Positions 35,606-44,777 of a stretch of 64,000 nt of DNA are shown here, piece by piece (within the stretch, counting starts at the first letter, position 1; every line of letters starts with the position of its first letter). The stretch covers positions 62,001 to 126,000 of the forward strand of contig JAEEND010000022.1 in NCBI GenBank assembly GCA_016283575.1, given 5' to 3'. This stretch comes from Lachnospiraceae bacterium. GTDB taxonomy: Bacteria > Bacillota > Clostridia > Lachnospirales > Lachnospiraceae. Under the pieces are notes generated by a model. It was not told where the DNA came from and ran no database searches. It saw nothing but the letters and a program-made list of their open reading frames with translations. The position numbers and the translations under genes were made by a program.

Positions 35606-35838
35606 GGTAAAAGCCGTGATGGTGCACAGTAGGATCTTTACTTCATCCAGAGAGGGAAGTTCATTGGCTGCAAGATTTCCCATGTTCAGTACTGATTCAA
35701 AATTCACACCGGAGCTTCTTTTGTGATATGTAGCAGAAGACGTATTCCCTGCGTTAAAGGTTTTAAGTGTCGGATATCCGGAATTTGGGTGGTACCGCGA
35801 TCAAGAATCGTCCCATAGCTTTATGCTATGGTTTTTTT
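35606..35838 (+). promoter_or_regulatory. T-box riboswitch (tRNA-Phe sensing) upstream of pheST
   Basis: The leader has the Stem I features AGAGAGGGAAG and GCTGCAAGATTTCCC, then the T-box core TTTGGGTGGTACCGCG (35784-35799) that pairs with uncharged tRNA ends. A terminator (CCATAGC/GCTATGG, 35813-35831, then T7) overlaps CGTCCCA, the antiterminator partner. The likely specifier codon is TTC (Phe) at 35703-35705 in AATTCACACC, consistent with the phenylalanyl-tRNA synthetase genes downstream. Uncharged tRNA-Phe should permit read-through. Confidence 0.93.
35813..35838 (+). terminator. Regulated terminator of the T-box leader
   Basis: CCATAGC, loop TTTAT, GCTATGG and a T run. It is mutually exclusive with the antiterminator. 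Confidence 0.92.
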
Positions 35839-35868
35839 ATTTTTTAGGAAAAAATCCAGGAGGTTTTT

Positions 35869-36912
35869 ATGGCTGATCTTAATGAATTATCAGAAAAGCT
35901 TGCTTTACTTAAGCAGGAAATTGAAGGAGAGATAAAGAATCTTTCAAACTCCAAGGTTGCCTTTGAGTACAGAAAGGGTCTTATGGACTCAAAAACCGGT
36001 AAAATCGGTACTTTAATGAGAGAAATGGGTAAGATTCCCAATGAATTAAAGGCTGAATACGGTAAAAAAGTAAATGAAATCAAGATGTGGGCTCAGGATA
36101 GATTTGAAGAACTTGAGTCAAAGTTAAAAGAAGCGGAAATGGCAGAGCGTTATAACAGCGAAACAATTGATGTTACACTTCCTGCCAAAATGCGTCCCAT
36201 CGGAAATCTTCATCCCAATACACAGGTCAGAAATCAGATTGTTGATATCTTTGGTTCCATGGGCTTTGAAATTTATGAAGGTAATGAAATTGAGACTGAT
36301 TATTACAATTTCTCAGCTTTAAATATTCCCAAGGATCATCCGGCAAGAGATATGCAGGATACATTCTATTTGAGCCCTGAATTCCTTTTACGTACTCAGA
36401 CTTCAGCAGGTCAGATACATGTAATGGAAGAAAAGAAGCCTCCCATTAAGGTTATTTCTCCCGGTAAGGTTTTCAGATCCGATGATGATGCAACACATTC
36501 ACCCATGTTTTCACAGATGGAAGGTCTTGTTGTTGATAAGGGCATTACACTTTGCGATTTACAGGGAATGCTTGATGTATTTGTTCAGAAGATTTTCGGA
36601 GAAGATACAAAGACAAGACTTCGTCCTTCATATTTCCCTTTTACCGAACCCTCTGTAGAAGTAGACGTTTCCTGTTTCCAGTGTCATGGTAAGGGATGCA
36701 AATTATGTAAGGGCACGGGCTGGATCGAAGTTCTCGGAGCCGGCGTAGTCAATAAGAAGGTATTGGAAGGCTGTGGAATTGACAGTAATGTATATTCCGG
36801 TCTTGCCTTCGGTATCGGTATCGATCGTATTGCCATGCTTAAGTACGGCATCAACAATATTAAATTATTATTTGAATCTGATTTGAGAGTACTCAATCAG
36901 ATTAATGACTAA
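35869..36912 (+). CDS. pheS: Phenylalanyl-tRNA synthetase alpha subunit
   Basis: 347 residues, normal. N-terminal coiled coil, then the class II catalytic core with motif 2 ([28 protein letters not shown]) and motif 3 ([17 protein letters not shown]). The conserved [24 protein letters not shown] is present. CAGGAGG precedes the ATG. Forms an (alpha-beta)2 enzyme with pheT, 19 nt downstream. Confidence 0.97.
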   Translation: MADLNELSEKLALLKQEIEGEIKNLSNSKVAFEYRKGLMDSKTGKIGTLMREMGKIPNELKAEYGKKVNEIKMWAQDRFEELESKLKEAEMAERYNSETIDVTLPAKMRPIGNLHPNTQVRNQIVDIFGSMGFEIYEGNEIETDYYNFSALNIPKDHPARDMQDTFYLSPEFLLRTQTSAGQIHVMEEKKPPIKVISPGKVFRSDDDATHSPMFSQMEGLVVDKGITLCDLQGMLDVFVQKIFGEDTKTRLRPSYFPFTEPSVEVDVSCFQCHGKGCKLCKGTGWIEVLGAGVVNKKVLEGCGIDSNVYSGLAFGIGIDRIAMLKYGINNIKLLFESDLRVLNQIND

Positions 36913-36931
36913 TGCCGGGAGGAAATAGAAA

Positions 36932-39346
36932 ATGTTAGTACCTATCAGTTGGTTAAGAGATTATGTAGATATAGACGTTACAATGGATGAGCTTGAAGAA
37001 AAGCTTTTTTCCTGCGGTTTTGAAGTAGAAGAAAAGTATCAGGTCGGAAAAGATATTGATAAGGTTGTTGTAGGCCTTGTTAAGACCTGTGAAGCAATTC
37101 CCGATACTCATTTACATTTATGTATGGTAGATGCCGGTGTTCATGGCGAACTTCAGATCTGCTGCGGCGCTGACAATGTATGCGCAGGCAAGAAATTCCC
37201 TCTTGCTCTTGTGGGAGCACAGGTTATTAAAACAGGCAAGGATCATGTTACCGTTGAAGGTGTTATGACCATCGGCGCAGGTAAGTTAAGAGGCTATGAT
37301 TCTTTCGGTATGCTTTGTTCAGGAACCGAATTGGGTGTTACCGAAGATATGTATGAAGGCGCAGGCTATAACGGACTTCTTCTTTTGCCCGATGATGCGG
37401 AAGTTGGTGCTGATGTTAAGCCCATTCTCGGTCTTGATGACTGGATCTTCGATGTTTCCATCACAGCTAATCGTCCCGATTGCCAGAGTATTTTCGGTAT
37501 CGCAAGAGAAGTTGCCGCATGCTTGAACAAGCCTTTAAAGACACCTGATCTAAGCTATACGGAAACTGATGTAAAGAAGGACTTAAAGGTTACTGTTGAT
37601 GCCAAGGATTTATGTCCCCGTTACATCGGTCATTATGTATATGATGTAAATATCAAAGAATCTCCGGTATGGATGAAGAGAAGACTTGCATTAGTGGGCT
37701 TAAATTCCATTTCCAATATGGTTGATATCACCAACTACGTGTTAAAAGAACTGGGACAGCCGATGCATGCATTTGATGCTGATTATCTTGAAGGCTTTGA
37801 GATTAACGTAAGAAGAGCACATGATAAAGAAAAGATCGTGACTCTTGATGAAAAAGAATTTGAATTAAATGAAAATAATCTTGTTATTTGTGACTGTAAA
37901 AAGCCCGTTGCACTTGCGGGAATCATGGGCGGTTTAAATTCAGAGATCCTTGATACAACCAAAGAAGTAGTGTTTGAAGCCGCTAAATTTGCAATGGATA
38001 ATATCAGAAAATCTTCAAGAAGTCTCGGTCAGTCTTCTGATTCTTCCCAGAGATTTTCTAAAGGCGTTGATGAATATACAACCGACATGGCAATGAAGAG
38101 AGCTCTTCATTTGGTAGAAGAACTCGGAGCAGGTAAGATATCCGGAACTCATGTTGATATTAATACAGGCAACAGCCTTGAGCCTCATGAACTTGTTGTT
38201 TCTGTTTCGAAAGTAAACGGTGTACTCGGAATTACCGTTCCCAATGAAGATATTGTAAGAATCTTAAAGAGCTTAAATATGGATCCTGTTATAAACGGAG
38301 ATACTTTAACTTTAAAGATCCCCGCATACAGAGAAGACATGGAATCATATCAGGATGTTGCCGAAGAAGTGATCAGAATGTATGGTTATGAACATATCAC
38401 ACCTACATTTATTCCCACAGCGGAAGTTACAAGCGGAGGCTACAACTTAAGACAGAAGACTGAACTTAAGATCAAAAATGCACTTTGTGCCGAAGGTGCC
38501 TTCGAAGGTGTTCACTATTCCTTCTTTTCACCTGCTGATCTTGACATGTTACGTCTTCCCGAAGATTCAAGTCTGAGACATGCCATAAAGTTGATAAATC
38601 CCATCAATAAGGATTTGTCATTAATGAGAACAACTCTTGTACCTCAGATGATCACTGCAATGGCAAAGAATCAGAAGAATGGCATTCTTTCCGGAAGAAT
38701 CTATGAGATGGGTAATAAATTTATCCCTAAGGATTTACCTTTAACGGAATATCCCGATGAAAGAGAAACTATCTGTATCGGCGTATTTGGTGATGATGAA
38801 GATTTCTTTACATTAAAGGGAATCGTGGATACGGTTGCTTTTGCTCTTGATATCAAGTTTGATTATGAGAAGACCCATGAGCCCTTCTTACATCCCGGAC
38901 GCTCTGCAAAGGTTCTTTGTAACGGTGAAACCGTTGGTTTCTTAGGCCAGATCCTTTATGAGATTCAGGATGAAAAGGACATGAGAGTTAATTCTTATGT
39001 TGCTGAAATTGATTTAAGAAGCTTAACAAAATACTATGGCAAAGAGCGTAAGTTTACTCCGCTTCCCAAGTTCCCCGAAGAAAAGAGAGATTTATGCTTC
39101 GTAATGGAAAAGAATGTTACCTGTGCGGATATTGAAAATACTATTTTAGATACCTGCAAGTATGTAACAAGCATCTCTTTATTTGATATCTACGAGGGCG
39201 CTCAGCTCGGAAACAAAAAGAGTATGGCATTTAATCTTGTATTTACTCCCGGAGAAGAAGAATTCACTTCCGAATTCATCGATTCGCTTGTAAAAGAAAT
39301 ACTTGATAAGTTAAATGAAAAGTTTGGCGTTACTTTAAGAGCTTAA
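36932..39346 (+). CDS. pheT: Phenylalanyl-tRNA synthetase beta subunit
   Basis: 804 residues, full length. Domains in order: EMAP-like tRNA-binding OB fold (~40-155), B3/B4 editing domain (~210-400, with RYIGHYV and GIMGGLNSEI), B5, the catalytic-like core, and the C-terminal anticodon-binding FDX-ACB domain (PLPKFPEEKRDLCFVMEK...). Editing hydrolyses Tyr-tRNA-Phe. GGGAGG precedes the ATG. Controlled with pheS by the T-box. Confidence 0.97.
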   Translation: MLVPISWLRDYVDIDVTMDELEEKLFSCGFEVEEKYQVGKDIDKVVVGLVKTCEAIPDTHLHLCMVDAGVHGELQICCGADNVCAGKKFPLALVGAQVIKTGKDHVTVEGVMTIGAGKLRGYDSFGMLCSGTELGVTEDMYEGAGYNGLLLLPDDAEVGADVKPILGLDDWIFDVSITANRPDCQSIFGIAREVAACLNKPLKTPDLSYTETDVKKDLKVTVDAKDLCPRYIGHYVYDVNIKESPVWMKRRLALVGLNSISNMVDITNYVLKELGQPMHAFDADYLEGFEINVRRAHDKEKIVTLDEKEFELNENNLVICDCKKPVALAGIMGGLNSEILDTTKEVVFEAAKFAMDNIRKSSRSLGQSSDSSQRFSKGVDEYTTDMAMKRALHLVEELGAGKISGTHVDINTGNSLEPHELVVSVSKVNGVLGITVPNEDIVRILKSLNMDPVINGDTLTLKIPAYREDMESYQDVAEEVIRMYGYEHITPTFIPTAEVTSGGYNLRQKTELKIKNALCAEGAFEGVHYSFFSPADLDMLRLPEDSSLRHAIKLINPINKDLSLMRTTLVPQMITAMAKNQKNGILSGRIYEMGNKFIPKDLPLTEYPDERETICIGVFGDDEDFFTLKGIVDTVAFALDIKFDYEKTHEPFLHPGRSAKVLCNGETVGFLGQILYEIQDEKDMRVNSYVAEIDLRSLTKYYGKERKFTPLPKFPEEKRDLCFVMEKNVTCADIENTILDTCKYVTSISLFDIYEGAQLGNKKSMAFNLVFTPGEEEFTSEFIDSLVKEILDKLNEKFGVTLRA

Positions 39347-39419
39347 TCAATGGATATTTTTTAAAAATAAGAGTAAAATAAATTTTGCGTGTAACAAAAA
39401 AGAATACAGAGGAGCTTAT

Positions 39420-40841
39420 ATGGAATTAAAAAACGTTTGGGAAAAATATAATAAAAAGCAGCTTCAGGAACTTGAAGTGCTCAATAAAGACTACAGAGAC
39501 TTTCTTGATAACGGTAAAACAGAGCGTGAATGTGTGGATGTTATCGTAAATCTCTGCGAAAAGAAGGGCTATGTAGAGCTTTGCGAAAGACTTAAAAAGG
39601 GTACACCTTTAAAGAAGGGCGAAAAGATTTATGCTGTAAATATGAATAAATCCATCGTACTTTTCAATATCGGTGAAAAGCCTCTCAGCGAAGGTATGAA
39701 CATTTTAGGCGCTCATATCGATTCCCCCAGAATGGATATTAAGGCAAATCCCTTATATGACGATTCCGAACTTGTTTATCTTGATACTCATTATTATGGT
39801 GGCATCAAGAAGTATCAGTGGGTTGCGATCCCCCTTTCTCTTCATGGCGTTGTTGCCAAGAAAGACGGCACAACACTTGAATTAAATATCGGTGAAGAAG
39901 AGGATGATCCCGTATTCTTCGTATCAGATCTTCTCATTCACTTATCTCAGGAGCAGCTTGAGAAGAAGGGTGCCAAGGTTGTAGAAGGCGAAGCCCTTGA
40001 TATTATCGTAGGTAACAGACCTTTGGTTATCAAAAAAGATGATAAGAAGGATAAGGACGAAGATAAGAAAAAGAACAGCCCCGTAAAGGAAATGGTTCTT
40101 AAGGTATTAAAAGAAGAATATGACATGGAAGAAGAAGATTTCATGTCAGCAGAACTCGAAGTTGTACCTGCAGGCAAAGCAAGAGAAGCTGGCTTCGACA
40201 GAAGCATGATCTTGGCTTACGGTCAGGATGACAGAGTTTGTGCATTTACTTCACTTTTTGCAATGCTTCAGGTTGAAGAAGTAGAAAGAACATCCTGCTG
40301 TATCCTGGTTGACAAAGAAGAAATCGGTTCTGTAGGTGCTACAGGTATGACAAGCCTTTATTTTGAAAATGTCATTGCGGAACTCATTAACTTAAACGGC
40401 GACTATAATGAACTCATGGTAAGAAGATGCCTTCAGAATTCCACAATGCTTTCAAGCGATGTAAGTGCGGGATTCGATCCTTCTTATGCTTCTGCTTTTG
40501 AAAAGAAGAACGCTGCATTCCTTGGACATGGTATGGTATTTAACAAATTTACCGGTTCAAGAGGTAAGTCCGGTTCCAATGATGCCAATGCCGAATACAT
40601 TGCTTATGTAAGAAAAGTTATGGATGAAGCTGATGTTAATTTCCAGTTTGCGGAGCTTGGCAAAGTCGATCTCGGCGGTGGCGGAACGATCGCTTATATC
40701 ATGGCAAAATATGGTATGAATGTAATCGATGCCGGTGTTGCTGTACTTAACATGCATGCTCCTTTCGAAGCAACCAGCAAGGCTGATGTATACGAAACAA
40801 TGCGTGGTTATGTAGCATTCTTAAATGCTCCCGGATTTTAA
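39420..40841 (+). CDS. M18-family aspartyl aminopeptidase
   Basis: 473 residues. The dizinc catalytic domain of family M18 is marked by [36 protein letters not shown], the Glu pair in [14 protein letters not shown], and the last ligand in [21 protein letters not shown]. It removes acidic or other N-terminal residues. An insert rich in Lys/Asp ([15 protein letters not shown]) sits in the dimerisation-domain region. GAGGAG precedes the ATG. Its stop is 17 nt from queA. Confidence 0.93.
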   Translation: MELKNVWEKYNKKQLQELEVLNKDYRDFLDNGKTERECVDVIVNLCEKKGYVELCERLKKGTPLKKGEKIYAVNMNKSIVLFNIGEKPLSEGMNILGAHIDSPRMDIKANPLYDDSELVYLDTHYYGGIKKYQWVAIPLSLHGVVAKKDGTTLELNIGEEEDDPVFFVSDLLIHLSQEQLEKKGAKVVEGEALDIIVGNRPLVIKKDDKKDKDEDKKKNSPVKEMVLKVLKEEYDMEEEDFMSAELEVVPAGKAREAGFDRSMILAYGQDDRVCAFTSLFAMLQVEEVERTSCCILVDKEEIGSVGATGMTSLYFENVIAELINLNGDYNELMVRRCLQNSTMLSSDVSAGFDPSYASAFEKKNAAFLGHGMVFNKFTGSRGKSGSNDANAEYIAYVRKVMDEADVNFQFAELGKVDLGGGGTIAYIMAKYGMNVIDAGVAVLNMHAPFEATSKADVYETMRGYVAFLNAPGF

Positions 40842-40858
40842 GATTTGGAATTTGTTTT

Positions 40859-41893
40859 ATGGAAAAATTGTTAAAAGAAGATTATTATTACGAGCTTCCT
40901 GAAGAGCTCATAGCTCAGGATCCTTTAACGGACAGAGCGTCTTCAAGATTGATGGTACTTGATAAGGAGTCGGGAGAATTTTCTCACGGCTCCTTCAGAG
41001 ATATTAAAAACTATTTAAATCCCGGTGATTGTCTTGTACTAAATAATACAAAGGTTATCCCCGCACGATTGATGGGATCCAGAAAAGACACCGGTGCCGT
41101 TATAGAGGTTCTTCTTCTTAAAAGAAGGGATGCCGATACCTGGGAAACCCTTGTTAAACCCGGTAAAAAAGCCAAGATCGGTCAAAAGATAGTTTTTGGA
41201 GACGGCCTTTTAAATGCTGAAGTTATCGGCATTGAAGAAGAAGGTAATAGAATCATTAAATTTGAATATGACGGTATTTTTGAAGAGATTCTTGATAAGC
41301 TGGGAGAAATGCCTCTTCCTCCTTATATAACTCATAAACTTCAGGATAAGAACAGATATCAGACTGTTTATGCCAAATATGAAGGTTCTGCCGCAGCACC
41401 GACTGCCGGACTTCATTTTACCAATGAACTTCTTGATGAAATTAAGAATATGGGCGTAAATATTGCTTTTGTAACTCTTCATGTAGGTTTAGGTACCTTC
41501 AGGCCTGTAAAAGAAAGTAATATTTTAGATCATCATATGCATTCAGAGTGGTTTGAAGTTTCAAAAGAAACAGCCGATCTTATTAATGAAACCAAGAAAA
41601 AGGGTAAGAGAGTTATATGTGTCGGAACCACAAGCTGCCGTACCGTTGAAAGCGCGGCAAATGATGATGGAACTATTAAAGCATGCTCCGGAAATACGGA
41701 AATTTTCATTTATCCCGGATATAAATTCAAGATACTTGATGCTTTGATAACCAATTTTCATCTTCCCGAATCAACATTGATCATGCTTGTTTCTGCTTTG
41801 GCAGGAAGGGAACATGTTTTAAATGCTTACAATGAAGCCGTTAAGGAAAAATACAGATTCTTTTCTTTCGGCGATGCAATGTTTATTAAATAA
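40859..41893 (+). CDS. queA: S-adenosylmethionine:tRNA ribosyltransferase-isomerase
   Basis: 344 residues, normal. QueA transfers the ribosyl part of SAM to preQ1-tRNA on the way to queuosine. Signatures: [52 protein letters not shown] and THVGLGTF-like [12 protein letters not shown]. The start codon is preceded only by TTGGAATT, a weak site. No other queuosine gene is nearby (tgt, queT are not here). Confidence 0.96.
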   Translation: MEKLLKEDYYYELPEELIAQDPLTDRASSRLMVLDKESGEFSHGSFRDIKNYLNPGDCLVLNNTKVIPARLMGSRKDTGAVIEVLLLKRRDADTWETLVKPGKKAKIGQKIVFGDGLLNAEVIGIEEEGNRIIKFEYDGIFEEILDKLGEMPLPPYITHKLQDKNRYQTVYAKYEGSAAAPTAGLHFTNELLDEIKNMGVNIAFVTLHVGLGTFRPVKESNILDHHMHSEWFEVSKETADLINETKKKGKRVICVGTTSCRTVESAANDDGTIKACSGNTEIFIYPGYKFKILDALITNFHLPESTLIMLVSALAGREHVLNAYNEAVKEKYRFFSFGDAMFIK

Positions 41894-41905
41894 AAGTGGA
41901 GAATT

Positions 41906-44107
41906 ATGGACTTTTTAGACCTGGATAATAACAAAACTGAAGAAGCCGAGGGCGTCGATACTTTGATAAAAGAAGGTGATTTCGGAAAGAATTCTTTTAA
42001 GCAAGGTGTTTTTAATCAGCTTAAAATGGTTTTGTATTTTTCGGGTCTTATTTTTTATCTTGAAGTCGTATATCATTATTGGGCTTTCCAAAGCTTTGGC
42101 TCATTTTTATGGCTTAAGCTGTTATTCTCCTTTATGACGGGGGCTCTTGTTTCTCTTTTTACCGTTTTCTTTCCTAAGATTTTAAATAAAATCTTTACGG
42201 GAATTTTCACGGCTCTGTTTATAATATTATCAGTTGTAAATATTCTTTATCATTCCATATTTAAGGTTTTCTTTTCCATTGAATTTGTTGATAAAAATAA
42301 TGCAAGAGTAGTTCAGTATTATAGAGAGATTATAGAAGGCATTAAGACCAATGCATTGGTATTATCTCTTTCATTCTTTGTGCCTGTTTTAGTGATCATC
42401 TTATTAAGCGTGTTTAAGATTTTGAATTACGAAAGAGCATCAATAAAAACTATCTTTGTTAATCCTGTTTTACTCTTTATTTTTATAGCTTCTTCTTTCT
42501 TCATTGTTCCTTTATACGGCGATGATATGACAGATCCTGCCAATGTATTGAGCTATGATTTTAATCTTGATTTATCATTTGAAGAAGTGGGTATTTTTAC
42601 AACTCATCAGGTAGAGATAAGGAACCTTCTTTTTCCTAAGGCAGAAAAGGCCGAGGAATTTGAAGCCTGGGTTTATGAAGAGCCGGAAAACGCTGCCGAT
42701 TCTGATTCCGAAGTTACCGATATTGACGAAGCCGGTGAATCCGATAATGAAACGGCAGAAGAATCTGTTATAAAAGAAATCGACAGATCTCCCAATATCC
42801 TTGATATCGATTTCGTGCGCCTTGCAGAAGAAGAGCCGGATCAGAACATTGCCAATATCCATTCATATTTAAGCTCTGTGGAACCTACTTTCAAAAATGA
42901 ATATACAGGTATGTTTAAAGGCTATAATCTTATTCTGTTAACATGTGAAGGCTTTTCGAGCATTGCAGTTGATGAAACTCATACACCTACTTTATATAAG
43001 CTTACTCATGAAGGCTTTGTATTTAATAATTTCTATAATCCGAGAACCGGCGGTTCCACCAGTGACGGTGAATTTGTAATAAATACAAGTCTGCATCCCA
43101 CAAACGGCGGTGCCAAGAACTTTAAAATCGTGGGCCAGCACAATATGGCTTTTTCTCTCGGACATTATTTTAACCGAGAATATGATATTACCAGCCGCGC
43201 ATATCATGATAATGATTTCCAGTATTACGGTCGTGATATTACTTACCCCGGCATGGGATATTATTATACCGGCGTCGGTAACGGCATGAATATTGAAAAG
43301 CATTGGCCGGAATCGGATCTTCAGATGATGGAAGATACATTGCCTGATTACATCGATGATGAAGTATTTAATGTTTATTACATGACTGTCAGCGGTCATA
43401 TGAATTATTCTTTTGCAGGTAACTGGTGCTCCAAGATCCATAAAGAAGAGGTACAGGACCTTCCTTATTCGGATAAATGTAAAGCGTATGTGGCATGTCA
43501 GATGGAACTTGATCGGGCTTTGGAATATTTACTTAAGGAGCTTGAAAAGAAGGGAATAGCCGACAGAACCGTAATATGTTTTACCGGTGACCATTGGCCT
43601 TACGGCCTTGATGATGACTGGAATACATATCCTTATTTCAGTGAACTGCTGGGCCATCAGGTTGATACTACTTTTGAATTATATAAGAGTAATCTTGTGC
43701 TTTGGTGCGGTTCCATCAAGGAGCCCATTGTAATCGATAAACCCTGTTGCAGCCTTGATATTGTGCCTACACTTCTTAATCTGTTCGGATTCGACTATGA
43801 TTCAAGACTTTATATGGGGCGTGATATTTTATCTGAATCGGAAGGATTTGTTGGTATGTTTGATAAATCCTTTATTACGGACAAGGTTATGTATAATTCA
43901 AAGACCAAGGAAGTTATTAATTTAACCGATGAAGAGCTTCCCGAGGACTATGTAAAGAATCTTAAGAACATGCTTGCCAATAAATGGAAATACTCTGACA
44001 GGATCATTGATTATGACTATTATAAATACGTGGCAGAGGCTCTTAATATTCAGGTAAAAGAACCAAAACAGAATTACATTGTGGACTATTCCAAGTTTAA
44101 TCCATAA
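41906..44107 (+). CDS. LtaS-like membrane sulfatase-fold protein (phosphoglycerol transferase family)
   Basis: 733 residues. About five N-terminal membrane helices (~35-205) precede an acidic linker and an extracellular alkaline-phosphatase-superfamily domain (~310-680). Metal-site features: LILLTCEGF (first Glu), nucleophile Thr in RTGGSTSDGEF, MTVSGHMNY and CFTGDHWPYG. This is the layout of lipoteichoic acid synthase, which polymerises glycerol-phosphate from phosphatidylglycerol. The long acidic linker (~245-310) is unusual. Precise product (LTA or other phosphoglycerol decoration) is not certain. GTGGAG precedes the ATG. Confidence 0.88.
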   Translation: MDFLDLDNNKTEEAEGVDTLIKEGDFGKNSFKQGVFNQLKMVLYFSGLIFYLEVVYHYWAFQSFGSFLWLKLLFSFMTGALVSLFTVFFPKILNKIFTGIFTALFIILSVVNILYHSIFKVFFSIEFVDKNNARVVQYYREIIEGIKTNALVLSLSFFVPVLVIILLSVFKILNYERASIKTIFVNPVLLFIFIASSFFIVPLYGDDMTDPANVLSYDFNLDLSFEEVGIFTTHQVEIRNLLFPKAEKAEEFEAWVYEEPENAADSDSEVTDIDEAGESDNETAEESVIKEIDRSPNILDIDFVRLAEEEPDQNIANIHSYLSSVEPTFKNEYTGMFKGYNLILLTCEGFSSIAVDETHTPTLYKLTHEGFVFNNFYNPRTGGSTSDGEFVINTSLHPTNGGAKNFKIVGQHNMAFSLGHYFNREYDITSRAYHDNDFQYYGRDITYPGMGYYYTGVGNGMNIEKHWPESDLQMMEDTLPDYIDDEVFNVYYMTVSGHMNYSFAGNWCSKIHKEEVQDLPYSDKCKAYVACQMELDRALEYLLKELEKKGIADRTVICFTGDHWPYGLDDDWNTYPYFSELLGHQVDTTFELYKSNLVLWCGSIKEPIVIDKPCCSLDIVPTLLNLFGFDYDSRLYMGRDILSESEGFVGMFDKSFITDKVMYNSKTKEVINLTDEELPEDYVKNLKNMLANKWKYSDRIIDYDYYKYVAEALNIQVKEPKQNYIVDYSKFNP

Positions 44108-44190
44108 AAAACTTTACTTTGCCATTATTTGTCTGTAAAATAAAAATAGATTTACTTGTTTACGAGTGGTTTTTTTCCGGAGGGTTAATA

Positions 44191-44532
44191 ATGAACGAAA
44201 AAAGAAAAAGTAAAAGAACCGAATTACTGTCAAAGATTATTTTAAAGCGTCTTGACGGTAAGAGAGTGGAAGAAGCAACAATTGATGTAACCGATGTTTC
44301 AAAATCCGGCGTTGGTTTCACATCCAGAAAGACCCTTACCATCGGTGCAGTATATGAAGCATATCTTACTATCTGGACAAGAGAAGTGATTCATGCCTTT
44401 GTTGAAATAGTAAGAATTGAAAAAATTAAGGATAATGTCTATTCCTACGGCGGAATTTTCATCGGTATGCCTGAAATGGATGCCATGAGAATCGAGACTT
44501 ATCAGACCGTTGAGGAAAATGTTGACAGATAA
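44191..44532 (+). CDS. PilZ-domain c-di-GMP receptor
   Basis: 113 residues from ATG 44191, after CGGAGGG; the earlier tracked start is not supported. A stand-alone PilZ domain: the RxxxR motif appears as RKSKR at the start, and DVTDVSKSGVGF supplies the [DN]xSxxG motif, so c-di-GMP binding is expected. The two diguanylate cyclases in this window make it a plausible receptor. Output partner unknown. Confidence 0.87.
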   Translation: MNEKRKSKRTELLSKIILKRLDGKRVEEATIDVTDVSKSGVGFTSRKTLTIGAVYEAYLTIWTREVIHAFVEIVRIEKIKDNVYSYGGIFIGMPEMDAMRIETYQTVEENVDR

Positions 44533-44548
44533 GAAATCGCGTAAATTC

Positions 44549-44582
44549 AGGGCTCGAAGCTATGCTTCGGGCTCTTTTTTTA
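44549..44582 (+). terminator. Terminator of the PilZ gene
   Basis: GGGCTCGAAGC and GCTTCGGGCTC arms (two G-U pairs) around TAT, then a T run. Confidence 0.9.
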
Positions 44583-44662
44583 TATAAATAAACAGTTCTT
44601 TTTGATAATAAAAATGACCCCCATGTGATTTATATGAAAATTCAGAAATATTAATATATTGT

Positions 44663-44693
44663 CTTGTAAAATACTTAATCCTCTTGTAAAATA
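44663..44693 (+). promoter_or_regulatory. Direct repeat forming a candidate promoter of the EF-G-like gene
   Basis: CTTGTAAAATA occurs at 44663-44673 and again at 44683-44693, exactly 20 nt apart. The first copy offers a -35 (TTGTAA) and the second a -10 (TAAAAT) with a 17-nt spacer. The rest of the 245-nt gap holds only the PilZ terminator and AT-rich leader. Confidence 0.5.
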
Positions 44694-44777
44694 TAACTAT
44701 GAGTCGGGAAAATTGAAGATGTATTTTGTAATATTTCGACAATTCGGCTCCAAAAAGAATACATTGGAGGACTACAT

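Noticed and set aside
44560-44742. Minus-strand 60-residue ORF
   Set aside because: It overlaps the PilZ terminator and promoter-like repeats, and has low-complexity codon content with no recognisable ribosome site.
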